The position numbers and the translations under genes are program-made. The notes beneath the pieces were generated by a model. That model ran no database searches. It was not told where the DNA came from and worked only from the letters and a program-made list of their open reading frames with translations. A DNA stretch of 64,000 nucleotides from Paraburkholderia graminis C4D1M (lineage in GTDB: Bacteria; Pseudomonadota; Gammaproteobacteria; Burkholderiales; Burkholderiaceae), in NCBI RefSeq assembly GCF_000172415.1, contig NZ_ABLD01000009.1, positions 124,001 to 188,000 of the forward strand, written 5' to 3'. Shown piece after piece: positions 52,638 through 61,119 of the stretch; the first letter of the stretch is position 1, and each line of letters begins with the position of its first letter.

Positions 52638-53120
52638 TCAATTGCAACTGTGATGCATGTGCACCGAGCCCAGCACCGCGACTTCGGCGGGCGTGTGCTT
52701 GAGCGACTCGTCGTTGACCTGGCCCGCGTCCGTGACGAATTCCTCGACGATCGACGACACCGGCGCATTGCGCAGACACAGCGACACGCGCTGCGTTTCG
52801 TTGGCCGGCAAGGACGTGCGTTGACCGAGGAACAACACGCCGTACTGATAGCCGTGGATGATCCCGCGAATCGCGCCGACACACTGGCCCTGCGCGACGT
52901 TATCGTTTTTCTGCTTGCAGGTCTGCGCGAGCGAGTACGCGGAGAAGCTGGGATCGACAGGCGGCGCGGCCTGCGACAACGTGGGCGAGAGCGGCTGCGC
53001 GGCCGGCGCCGGCTTTTGCGTGCCGGTCTGCGCATGCGCAAGCGAGGCGAGACTCAAAGCGGCGGCCGCGGCAAGGCCGGCGACCGCACGCACCGCGTAG
53101 CGGGGGACGTTTCGTTGCAT
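52638..53120 (-). CDS. Secreted Rap1a/Tai-like protein
   Basis: 160 residues. A Sec signal peptide ends at AHA (residue 30), followed by an Ala/Pro/Gln-rich spacer and a compact domain with QCVGAIRGIIHGYQYG, CLRNAPVSSIVEEFVTDAG and LKHTPAEVAVLGSVHMHHSC. The four cysteines (68, 80, 115, 159) suit disulfides. The pattern resembles Rap1a/Tai-type immunity proteins, which neutralise cell-wall amidase effectors, but no effector gene is adjacent. Family call moderate. Confidence 0.55.
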   Translation of the reverse strand: MQRNVPRYAVRAVAGLAAAAALSLASLAHAQTGTQKPAPAAQPLSPTLSQAAPPVDPSFSAYSLAQTCKQKNDNVAQGQCVGAIRGIIHGYQYGVLFLGQRTSLPANETQRVSLCLRNAPVSSIVEEFVTDAGQVNDESLKHTPAEVAVLGSVHMHHSCN

Positions 53121-53234
53121 GTTGTGATGCCCTCATATCGAACGTTGAATTGATATGAGGCAATTGCGGCGCTTTGGTTCCAGGCACGCGCGGCTGGCGC
53201 ATCTATTGCGATGGGTCGCGTCCGGCGTTTTGCG

Positions 53235-55379
53235 TTAGACAGTTGGCGCGTCGTCGGGAATGTCGTTGACCTCGTCGCGCGGGGCGGCTTGCAGCATGCG
53301 CAATTGATCGACGGGAATATGGCAGCGGATCAGGTGCTTGCCTTCGGTAGTTTCCGTGCCGCCGCTTGCGTCCGCAAACGGCGGGTCCTGCTGCTCGCAG
53401 ATCGCGCCCAGCTTGCGCGGGCAGCGCGTATGAAACACACAACCCGACGGCGGCGATGCGGCGCTCGGCAAATCGCCTGAAAGCCGAATGCGGGTTTTAC
53501 GCGCGTGGGCATCGAGTGTCGGTACCGACGACAGCAGCGCTTCCGTATAAGGATGCTGCGGTCCGTCGAACACCGCGGCAGCCGGCCCGATTTCGAGCAG
53601 CCTGCCGAGATACAACACGGCGATACGATCGGACAGATAGCGCACGACATGCAGATCGTGAGAAATGAACACGTAGCTGACGCCGCGCTCACGCTGCAAG
53701 TCGGCGAGCAGATTGAGAATCGCGGCCTGCACGGAGACGTCGAGCGCGGAAGTCGGCTCGTCACACACCACCACGCGCGGCTCGCCCGCGAATGCGCGCG
53801 CAATCGCGACGCGCTGCTTGAGTCCGCCGGAAAGCTGGCGCGTGCGCGAGCCGAGATAGCGCTCCGGCAAACGCACGGCGGCGGTCAGCGTGGCAAGCCG
53901 TTCGTCGATGGCGGCGCCGCGCAGCTCGCCAAGACGCGACAACGCGCGGCCTATCAGCCGCTTGACCGAATGCGCGCGATTCAACGCCGAGTCGGGATTC
54001 TGGAACACGATCTGCAGCGACTTGACCTGCTCGTCGTTGCGTCGCGTGACGCGCGCGGCGAGCGGCGCGCCGTCGAGTTCGAGCACGCTGCCGGCGTCGG
54101 GCGTGAGCAGGCCGAGCATCAGCTTCGCAAGCGTCGTCTTGCCGCTGCCCGATTCGCCGACGAGGCCGAGCGTCTCGCCGGCTGCGAGATCGAGCGATAC
54201 GTTGTCGACCGCGCGCAACCCGCCGCCCGATACATGGAAAGTCTTCGACAGATTTTCGGCCCGCAGCACGAGCGCACGCGGCTCGTTGCCGCTCATCGCG
54301 CGATGGTCCGCGGGCAACGCTTGCGCGCTTGCGCGCGGCAACTCGATCGCGCGCTCGTGATAATGGCAACGCGACATCTGATCGCCATGCGCTGCGCTCA
54401 CGCGATACGGCGGCGGCGCTTCGCGGCGGCAGCGGTCGTCGGCGAGACGGCAACGCTCGGCATAGATGCAGCCTTGCGTGACCGACCCCGGCGACGGCAA
54501 GCCGCCCGCAATCGTATCGAGCCGCTCGCTGTCCTTGCTGCGCCCCGCCGTGGGCAGGCAGCGCAACAAGCCCACCGTGTACGGATGACGCGGCCGCGTG
54601 AAGACATCTTCGGTCGCGCCTTCCTCGACCAGCTTGCCCGCGTAAAGCACGCCGACGCGCTCACACATGCGTCCGATCACGGCGAGGTTATGGCTGATGA
54701 ACAGCACGGCCGTGCCCAGCTCCGCGCGCAGTTGCGCGACGAGGTCGAGCACTTCGGCTTCGACCGTGGCGTCGAGCCCCGTGGTCGGTTCGTCGAGAAT
54801 CAGCAGCGCCGGGTTGGAAGCGAGCGCCATCGCGATCACCACGCGCTGCTGCATGCCGCCCGACAATTGATGAGGATAGCTGGCCATCACCCGCTCGGGC
54901 GACGCAATGCGCACCCGTTGCAACATCTCGAGCGAGCGCTGCAATGCTTCTTCGCGCGCGAGACCGGCGGCTTCGAATGCTTCGGACACTTGCCGCGCAA
55001 CCGTGAGCGACGGATTCAACGCGCGGCCGGGGTCCTGATAGACCATCGAAATCGTATTGGCGCGCAGCGCCCGCAATGCATCGGCGTCGAGCTTGTTCAC
55101 CTCCGCGCCCGCGATCGCGATCTTGCCCGCCTTCACTTTGCCGTTGCGCGGCAGATAGCGCAGCGCCGCCATCGCGACGGTCGACTTGCCGCAGCCCGAT
55201 TCGCCGACGAGCCCATACGCCTCGCCGCGCCGCACGCGAAACGACACGTCTTGCAGCACTTCGCGATCGCGTCCGCGCATCCGGTACGTGACCGTCAGGC
55301 CGACGACGGTCAGCGCATCCGTGCGATCGCTCTTCGAGACGTCGAAGGCGGGGAACGAGGAGGGCGGCGGTCCGTTCAT
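53235..55379 (-). CDS. Dipeptide/oligopeptide ABC transporter, two fused ATPase subunits
   Basis: 714 residues from ATG 55379. Two complete ABC ATPases are in one chain. First: Walker A GLVGESGCGKST near 57-67, signature LSGGMQQR (172-179) and LLILDEPTTGLD. Second: GLVGESGSGKTT near 405-416, LSGGLKQR, VVVCDEPTSALD. Each ends in the oligo-peptide C-terminal motif (HPYTVGLLRCLP; HPYTEALLSSVP) with Cys-rich loops such as GCIYAERC...C and GCVFHTRCPRK. Encoded DppD and DppF are usually separate. Start overlaps the dppC-like stop (ATGA). Confidence 0.92.
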   Translation of the reverse strand: MNGPPPSSFPAFDVSKSDRTDALTVVGLTVTYRMRGRDREVLQDVSFRVRRGEAYGLVGESGCGKSTVAMAALRYLPRNGKVKAGKIAIAGAEVNKLDADALRALRANTISMVYQDPGRALNPSLTVARQVSEAFEAAGLAREEALQRSLEMLQRVRIASPERVMASYPHQLSGGMQQRVVIAMALASNPALLILDEPTTGLDATVEAEVLDLVAQLRAELGTAVLFISHNLAVIGRMCERVGVLYAGKLVEEGATEDVFTRPRHPYTVGLLRCLPTAGRSKDSERLDTIAGGLPSPGSVTQGCIYAERCRLADDRCRREAPPPYRVSAAHGDQMSRCHYHERAIELPRASAQALPADHRAMSGNEPRALVLRAENLSKTFHVSGGGLRAVDNVSLDLAAGETLGLVGESGSGKTTLAKLMLGLLTPDAGSVLELDGAPLAARVTRRNDEQVKSLQIVFQNPDSALNRAHSVKRLIGRALSRLGELRGAAIDERLATLTAAVRLPERYLGSRTRQLSGGLKQRVAIARAFAGEPRVVVCDEPTSALDVSVQAAILNLLADLQRERGVSYVFISHDLHVVRYLSDRIAVLYLGRLLEIGPAAAVFDGPQHPYTEALLSSVPTLDAHARKTRIRLSGDLPSAASPPSGCVFHTRCPRKLGAICEQQDPPFADASGGTETTEGKHLIRCHIPVDQLRMLQAAPRDEVNDIPDDAPTV

Positions 55380-56245
55380 CGGTCGAGTACACCTTGTACG
55401 CCGTCGGCGATCAGATTCACGCCGACCACGAGCGACGCAATCGCGGCGGCCGCGAACACGACGGTCCACCATGCGCCGCCTGCCATCAGCGTGTACGACT
55501 CGGAGAGGGCGAGGCCCCAGTCGGCGGATGGCGGCTGAATGCCGAAGCCGAGAAACGACAGCGTGGCCACCGCGAAGATCGCGTAGCCGAGCCGCACGGT
55601 CGCCTCGACGATGATGGGCGGCAGCACGTTCGGCAAGATCTCCGCGAACATGATGTACGGCGCGCGTTCGCCGCGCAGTTGGGCGGCGGCCACGTAGTCG
55701 AGATGGCGCTCGGCGAACACGGCCGCGCGCACGGTGCGCGCGGTGATCGGCGCGAACGTGATGCCGATCACGAGTATTACCGTGAAGTTCGACGCGCCCA
55801 CCGCGGCAAGCGCGAGCAACGCGACGATCACGAGCGGCAGCGCGAGAATGGCGTCGATCGCGCGGCCCACCACGTTGTCGACCCAGCCGTCGAAGTAGCC
55901 GACCACGAGACCGAGCGCGGTGCCCGTCGCCGTGCCGAGCAGCGTCGCGAGCGGCGCAATCGTGAGAATGTCGCGCGCGCCGACGATCACGCGCGAGAAC
56001 ACGTCGCGTCCCAGTTGATCGGTGCCGAACCAGTGCGTGTGATCAGGCGGCATCAGCGAGTTGAGCGGGTCGGACGCGTAGGGATCGACGGGCACAAACC
56101 ACGGCCCGGCGATCGCGCAAACAATCCACCATACGACGATGACAAGGCCGACGACGAACGTCGGCGAGCGCAGCAGCACGCGCAACGGGTCGAAGCGCGG
56201 CTCGCTGGCGGCGCGCGGCGCGGCCGGTGGAACGATCGTGCTCAT
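55376..56245 (-). CDS. Peptide/nickel ABC permease, DppC type
   Basis: 289 residues, about six membrane segments with the inner-membrane permease motif (RAAVFAERHLDYVAAAQLRGERAPYIMFAEILPNVLPPIIV, the EAA loop). N-terminal TDQLGRDVFSRVIVGARDIL is typical of DppC/OppC. It overlaps the ATPase gene by the ATGA pattern and the upstream permease by four bases, so the three are one translationally coupled unit. Confidence 0.93.
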   Translation of the reverse strand: MSTIVPPAAPRAASEPRFDPLRVLLRSPTFVVGLVIVVWWIVCAIAGPWFVPVDPYASDPLNSLMPPDHTHWFGTDQLGRDVFSRVIVGARDILTIAPLATLLGTATGTALGLVVGYFDGWVDNVVGRAIDAILALPLVIVALLALAAVGASNFTVILVIGITFAPITARTVRAAVFAERHLDYVAAAQLRGERAPYIMFAEILPNVLPPIIVEATVRLGYAIFAVATLSFLGFGIQPPSADWGLALSESYTLMAGGAWWTVVFAAAAIASLVVGVNLIADGVQGVLDR

Positions 56246-57249
56246 TCGGCGCTCCTCACGCGCAAGCGCGGATTGAGCAGCACGTGCAACGCATCCGCGA
56301 TCAGATTGGCGGCGGTGTACACCACGCCGATGGTCAGTACGCCGGCTTCGAGCATGGGGAAGTCTTTGGCCTTCGCGGCGTTGTAGATCAGCGAGCCGAT
56401 GCCCGGATAGCGGAATAGCGTCTCAACCACGACGAGGCCGCCGATCATGTAGCCGAGTTGAGTCGCGGCCACGGTGATGGTCGGCAGCAGCGCATTGCGC
56501 AGCACATGCCGCCAGATCACGACATGACGCGGCAAGCCCTTCAATATCGCGGTGCGCGTGTAGTCGGCGTCGAGCGCTTCGACGGTGCCGGCGCGCGCCA
56601 TCCGCGCGATGTAGCCGAAGAACACGAGCACGAGCGGCAGGATCGGCAGGATCAGGTAACGCAACTGTTCGAGCGCGCCGGCATCCGGCGGATACGACGC
56701 CTCGATGGGCAGCCAGCGCAGCCACACGCCGAACACGAGAATCAGCACGATCGACGAGACGAACTCGGGCACGACAGTCGCCGACAAGCCCGCGATGCTG
56801 ATCGTGCGATCGAGCCAGCGTCCCGCGTGCATGGCGGACCACACGCCGCCCGCAATGCCGAGCGGCACGACGACGATGAACGCGAGCAAGCCGAGCTTCG
56901 CGGAATGCGCGAGCGCATCGGCGATGAACGGTCCCACCGGCTCGCGATACGCGTACGAAAGCCCCATGTCGCCGCGCAGAAAATGCGTGATCCAGTCGAC
57001 GTATTGCGTCGTCAGCGGACGGTCGGCGCCGAGTTGATGATTCAGCGCGGCGACCGCGCGCGCGTCGGCGAGCGGACCGAGCACCGCGCGGCCGATGTCG
57101 CCGGGCAACAGTTGGCCGCCCGCAAACACGATCATCGACAACAGCCACAGCGTGATCAACGAGAGGCCGACGCGCGTCGCCAGAAAACGCACGACGCGCC
57201 CGGCGTTGCCGTTCGGCGCGGAAGCGGAGGGATTTGCAGTGGTCGACAT
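56242..57249 (-). CDS. Peptide/nickel ABC permease, DppB type
   Basis: 335 residues from ATG 57249; the frame is open further upstream without support. Six membrane segments, FLATRVGLSLITLWLLSMIVFAGGQLLPGD at the start and the EAA loop YTRTAILKGLPRHVVIWRHVLRNALLPTITV. It lies 59 bp after the binding-protein gene and overlaps the DppC-type gene by four bases. Together with it, forms the translocation channel. Confidence 0.93.
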   Translation of the reverse strand: MSTTANPSASAPNGNAGRVVRFLATRVGLSLITLWLLSMIVFAGGQLLPGDIGRAVLGPLADARAVAALNHQLGADRPLTTQYVDWITHFLRGDMGLSYAYREPVGPFIADALAHSAKLGLLAFIVVVPLGIAGGVWSAMHAGRWLDRTISIAGLSATVVPEFVSSIVLILVFGVWLRWLPIEASYPPDAGALEQLRYLILPILPLVLVFFGYIARMARAGTVEALDADYTRTAILKGLPRHVVIWRHVLRNALLPTITVAATQLGYMIGGLVVVETLFRYPGIGSLIYNAAKAKDFPMLEAGVLTIGVVYTAANLIADALHVLLNPRLRVRSAE

Positions 57250-57308
57250 AGTGAACGGCTGACCAGTCAAAGGCGGCGCGCGAGTAAAACGCTCAGACGC
57301 TGGGACGC

Positions 57309-58982
57309 TCAGGCGCTCAGCACCGCGCGGTCGAAATAAAGCTGCGCGAGCGCGGTGAAACGCACGCCGTTCACGCCCTTGCGCATCGCGATCAGTTGAT
57401 CGTAGAAGAATGGAATGATGATCGGCGTTTCGTCGAGCAACAAGGTCTGAATCTGCCCGGAGATTTTCTTCTGCGAGGCGAGGTCGACAGCCGCGACGAA
57501 CTGCGCGACCAGTTGATCGTATTGCGGATTCTGAAAGTGCGCGGCATTCCATGTGCCGCCGCTCGTGAGCGGCGCATTCAGGAACACGTTCGGCACGCCG
57601 CGATGACCGTAGTCGGTGATGCCGAGCGGCGAGTCGAGCCAGTCCGATTTGCCCGGCGTGCCCGCGCCGTAATACAGCGACTGGCTCTCGACTTTCAGAT
57701 TGATGCGCACGCCGATCGCCTTCGCCGCGTTCTGCACGACGACCGCGAGATCGGGAATCTCCATGTACTTTTCGGTGGTCAGCGTGACGTCGAAGCCGTT
57801 GGGCACGCCCGCTTGCGCGAGCAACTGCTTGGCCTTCGCGACGTCGATCCTGCGCTGCGGCACGCCCGCATCCGACGAAGGAAACACCGGCGCGAACGGA
57901 CTGTCGTTGCCGAGTTGCGCGCGGCCCTTGAAGAGGCCGCGCACCAGGACGTCGCGATCGAGCGACAACGCGAGCGCCTGGCGCACGCGCTTGTCCTTGA
58001 AGAGCGGATTGTCGTTGCGCATATGAATCTGCCGATGCGCGCTCGACTTGACGCCCACTGCCTTGTAGTCGGGATTGTTCAGAATGGCCGCGCCGCCCTG
58101 CACGGTGAACGTGCCCATCACGTCGGCCTGATGGCCTTGCAGCGCGAGCAGTTGCGCCTGCTGGTCCGCGTAAAACGAAAACTGTACGCGTTGCGGTAAC
58201 GCTTTTTCGCCCCAGTAATCGGGATTGCGCACGAACGACGCGCCGACCTTCGCCTGATATTTTTCGAGCTTGAACGGACCGGTGCCGATGAAGCTCTTTT
58301 CATAACCGCCCGCGTAATTCGCCGGCAGGATCACTGCGTTGTAATTGTCCGAAGAAACGTAGTAGGGGAAGTTGCCGTTCGGTGCATCGAGGTGGAAAGC
58401 GACCGTGTGGTCGTCGACCGCTTTTGCACCGCCTTTCGACAGCACGCCTTTTAATACCGAGAGCGCCGCCGAGCCGCTTGCCGGATCGGCAAGACGGTCG
58501 AACGTCGCGACCACGTCTTTCGCGGTGAACGGCTGGCCGTCGTGGAACTTCACGTTCTCGCGCAGCTTGAAGGTCCACACATCGCCCTTGTCGTTCGGTT
58601 TCCACGACAACGCGAGCGCCGGCTTCAGAACGAGCTTTTCGCCGTCGTCGTCGATCAGGAATTCGCCGGTCTGGTTCAGCAGCGCGAGGCTCGCCGCGTC
58701 CGTCACCGTGAGCGGATCGACGGCGCCGGCAGGCGTCAGATGCGCAACGCGAATCGTCTGATTCGACGGCGTGCCGGGTTTCGCGCTGCCCTGTGCCGAT
58801 GCGCGCGGCGCGTCGAGCACGCCGCCGCCCACCAGCGACAAGCCGATCACGCTCGCATAGCGCAGCAGTTCGCGGCGCGTGATGCGGCCGGCGCGGAATT
58901 CGTCGATGGCGTGATTGCCGTAGGCGTCGGCGGTGCGGCGGGCGAGGTCGAGAGCGGGGAATCGGTCAGCGGGAGTCTTCAT
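57309..58982 (-). CDS. Peptide ABC transporter substrate-binding protein, Tat-type signal
   Basis: 557 residues from ATG 58982. It has a long N-region then a twin-arginine motif (ITRRELLRYAS, Arg36-Arg37), a hydrophobic core and a predicted cut after ASA (63). The SBP_bac_5 family is seen in VWTFKLRENVKFHDGQPFTAKDVVATFDRL and HIHMR-like segments (RQIHMRNDNPLFKDKRVRQALALSLDRD). Tat export of such proteins suggests folding before export. It is the first gene of the operon. Ligand may be a peptide, nickel chelate or other solute. Confidence 0.9.
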   Translation of the reverse strand: MKTPADRFPALDLARRTADAYGNHAIDEFRAGRITRRELLRYASVIGLSLVGGGVLDAPRASAQGSAKPGTPSNQTIRVAHLTPAGAVDPLTVTDAASLALLNQTGEFLIDDDGEKLVLKPALALSWKPNDKGDVWTFKLRENVKFHDGQPFTAKDVVATFDRLADPASGSAALSVLKGVLSKGGAKAVDDHTVAFHLDAPNGNFPYYVSSDNYNAVILPANYAGGYEKSFIGTGPFKLEKYQAKVGASFVRNPDYWGEKALPQRVQFSFYADQQAQLLALQGHQADVMGTFTVQGGAAILNNPDYKAVGVKSSAHRQIHMRNDNPLFKDKRVRQALALSLDRDVLVRGLFKGRAQLGNDSPFAPVFPSSDAGVPQRRIDVAKAKQLLAQAGVPNGFDVTLTTEKYMEIPDLAVVVQNAAKAIGVRINLKVESQSLYYGAGTPGKSDWLDSPLGITDYGHRGVPNVFLNAPLTSGGTWNAAHFQNPQYDQLVAQFVAAVDLASQKKISGQIQTLLLDETPIIIPFFYDQLIAMRKGVNGVRFTALAQLYFDRAVLSA

Positions 58983-59351
58983 CGTTGGAATGTCCAGTCC
59001 GTTCGGTTGCCGGTTCTGAGAAGCCGCGCCGGATGCGCGGCAGGTTGACTGCGCATGGGCGCTGTTTCGGCGATGCAAGGCCGTTTCAGTTTAAGCGATT
59101 GCTCGCGGATTGGAGCGCTCGCGTCGGCGTGAGATCCGCGATCGGCGGATAAAAAGGGCCGGTGTGTGTCGTGATGACAACGGTTGCGATGGCTTCACGG
59201 GGCATCGCGCGGAAGCCGCGCGTCCCTGCTGCGGGCTGCGCGCGTGGACTTCGATTGCCATTGGCGGCGCTATAGCGAACGAACCGGCAACGGAGCTATG
59301 AAGAGCTTGAACGCTCGAGCGCTGTTGAACGCTCGAGCGCGGTTCATCAAC
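58983..59351. other. 369-bp intergenic region between ABC operon and nickel permease
   Basis: Upstream region of the ABC operon; no gene supported. It holds the tandem palindrome described at 59307-59342 close to the permease stop codon. Confidence 0.5.
59307..59342. repeat. Two 18-bp units with an internal CGCTCGAGCG palindrome
   Basis: TTGAACGCTCGAGCGC followed by TG, then the same 16 bases followed by GG. Each contains the perfect palindrome CGCTCGAGCG. The pair ends 9 bp before the stop of the nickel permease (minus strand), so it lies just past its 3' end. Confidence 0.8.
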
Positions 59352-60380
59352 TCACCGCGCTGCGACGTCCGGCCGCCGCCAGCGATGAAACAGCACAGAG
59401 CCGATCCAGCACGCCATGAACGCGGCGACGATTCCGTAGCCGAGCACACCGAACTGCTCGTTGACGCTCGCCGCCGCATCCCACACGCCGCCACTGAGCC
59501 CGAGCTTGTCCGACAGCAGTCCCAACGCTTCGACGCCGCCGATCACAATCGCGATGACCGCCGACACGAACGTGATGCTCGCGTTGTAGTAGAGCTTGCG
59601 CTTCGGGTCGTCCATCGCCCAGCCGTATGCGTGGACCATCAGCACGTTATCCGTCGAATCGACGAGCGTCATGCCCGCGGTGAAGAGCGCGGGGAACACG
59701 AGGATCGAATACAGCGGCAAGCCCTTGCCGGCTTCGGACGCGGCGATCGCGAGCAGACCGATCTCGGTGGCGGTGTCGAAGCCGAGGCCGAACAGCACGC
59801 CGACAGGGTACATATGCCAGCTTTTCGTCACGAGCCGGAACAGCGGCCGCAGCGCGCGCGATAGAAGGCCGCCGGGTGCGCCTGCATCGGCACGATCGAA
59901 CGCGATCACAGCGGCTTCGCCGTCGCGCTGCACATGACGATAGCGGCGCCATACATCGCGCAGAATCACGAGATTCACAGCCGCGAGCACGAGCAGAAAC
60001 GTCGCCGAAACCAGCGTGCCGATCGTGCCGCCCACGGCCTTGAACGTCTCGAAGCGGCCGTGCAGCGAATGCGCGGTCCACGCAATGCCGAGCGTCGCCA
60101 GGATCACGATGGTCGAATGTCCCAGCGAAAACGCGAGACCCACGCCAAGCGGGCGCTTGCCGGTCTGCATCAGCTTGCGTGTGACGGCGTCGATGGCGGC
60201 GATGTGGTCCGCGTCGACCGCATGGCGCAGACCGAATCCATACGCGAGCAAGGCCGTGCCGACGAGCAGCGGATAGTGGCGGAACGCGATCAACGCCCAC
60301 GCCCAGGCGGCGAGGTTGGCGGCGATCAGAACGGCGTACAGCGTGAGAAGGCGAGGGCGCAGCGAAGCGGTCGGCGTCAT
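59352..60380 (-). CDS. NiCoT-family nickel/cobalt permease
   Basis: 342 residues, eight or so membrane segments. The family signature RHAVDADHIAAIDAVTRK (52-69) with the HX4DH nickel-binding motif, GVGLAFSLGHSTIVIL, LGFDTATEIGLLA and FTAGMTLVDSTDNVLM are all present. It imports Ni2+ and/or Co2+ through the inner membrane; which ion cannot be told from sequence. It follows the cupin gene by 18 bp on the same strand, so the two are likely co-transcribed. Confidence 0.93.
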   Translation of the reverse strand: MTPTASLRPRLLTLYAVLIAANLAAWAWALIAFRHYPLLVGTALLAYGFGLRHAVDADHIAAIDAVTRKLMQTGKRPLGVGLAFSLGHSTIVILATLGIAWTAHSLHGRFETFKAVGGTIGTLVSATFLLVLAAVNLVILRDVWRRYRHVQRDGEAAVIAFDRADAGAPGGLLSRALRPLFRLVTKSWHMYPVGVLFGLGFDTATEIGLLAIAASEAGKGLPLYSILVFPALFTAGMTLVDSTDNVLMVHAYGWAMDDPKRKLYYNASITFVSAVIAIVIGGVEALGLLSDKLGLSGGVWDAAASVNEQFGVLGYGIVAAFMACWIGSVLFHRWRRPDVAAR

Positions 60381-60398
60381 GAGTCGCGTGAGAGTGGA

Positions 60399-60923
60399 TT
60401 AGTGATCGTGCGGATGTTTGTGAATCGGATCGACCCAGTACACCGTTTCGGGCTGCTCGACGGCGTCGATGTTCAGATTGACCACGACCGCTTCGTTGTC
60501 GCTGCGCACGAGCACGCATTCGAGCGGATCGTCGGTGCTCGCATTGATCTCCTGATGCGGCACATACGGCGGCACGAAGATGAAGTCGCCGGGGCCCGCT
60601 TCGGCGGTGAACTCGAGATGCTCGCCCCAGCGCATGCGCGCCTGGCCGCGCACTACGTAGATCACGCTTTCGAGCGCGCCGTGATGATGCGCGCCGGTCT
60701 TCGCATTCGGATGAATCGTCACGGTGCCGGCCCAGATTTTCTGTGCACCGACGCGTGCCGCATTGATCGCGGCGGCGCGATTCATGCCGGGCGTCTGCGC
60801 CGTGTTGGTGTCGAGCTGATCGCCCCTGATGACCTTGACGCCATGCTCGCGCCAATCGACAGGCGCCGGCTGCGGCGCGTCTTTCTCGTCGTTGTAATGC
60901 GGATGTTCGTGATCCTGGCTCAT
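60399..60923 (-). CDS. Cupin-domain protein with His-rich ends
   Basis: 174 residues from ATG 60923. A single cupin barrel with metal ligands in GAHHHGALESVIYVVRG (His79, His81, Glu85) and VPPYVPHQE (His123). The N-terminus MSQDHEHPHYNDEKD and C-terminus WVDPIHKHPHDH are rich in histidine, suitable for metal binding. It is the first gene of a two-gene unit with the NiCoT permease. A role in nickel or cobalt handling is inferred from context; the substrate, if it is an enzyme, is unknown. Confidence 0.84.
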   Translation of the reverse strand: MSQDHEHPHYNDEKDAPQPAPVDWREHGVKVIRGDQLDTNTAQTPGMNRAAAINAARVGAQKIWAGTVTIHPNAKTGAHHHGALESVIYVVRGQARMRWGEHLEFTAEAGPGDFIFVPPYVPHQEINASTDDPLECVLVRSDNEAVVVNLNIDAVEQPETVYWVDPIHKHPHDH

Positions 60924-60978
60924 CGCGTGTCTCCTCGTGGCTTGGGAGGCGGGGCGAACTTCGCGGCCCCGTCCGGCA

Positions 60979-60995
60979 TTTTTACACGTTAAAAA
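60979..60995. promoter_or_regulatory. AT-rich palindrome upstream of cupin-NiCoT genes
   Basis: TTTTTA-CACGT-TAAAAA, a 6-bp inverted repeat with 5-bp spacer, 56 bp upstream of the cupin start. It stands out in GC-rich DNA. It may be an operator or promoter element; this is inference. No NikR-type GTATGA site was found. Confidence 0.45.
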
Positions 60996-61040
60996 AGCTG
61001 CGCGTCGCGTGAGTGCGCTCACGAGCTTATTCGATCGACG

Positions 61041-61070
61041 AAAAAAAGCCCGTCCACGAGGGACGGGCTT
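61041..61070 (-). terminator. Rho-independent terminator after fusA
   Basis: Stem AAGCCCGTCC/GGACGGGCTT with a 5-base loop, then a T run on the minus strand, 50 bp past the fusA stop. Confidence 0.9.
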
Positions 61071-61119
61071 CGCCTGCTTTGCCTTGCAGAACCCAGGCTT
61101 TTGTCACCGGCGCACAGGC

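Noticed and set aside
53505..55538. Long open frame opposite the fused ABC ATPase gene
   Set aside because: Antisense shadow of a clearly coding gene; no ribosome-binding site or recognisable domain.
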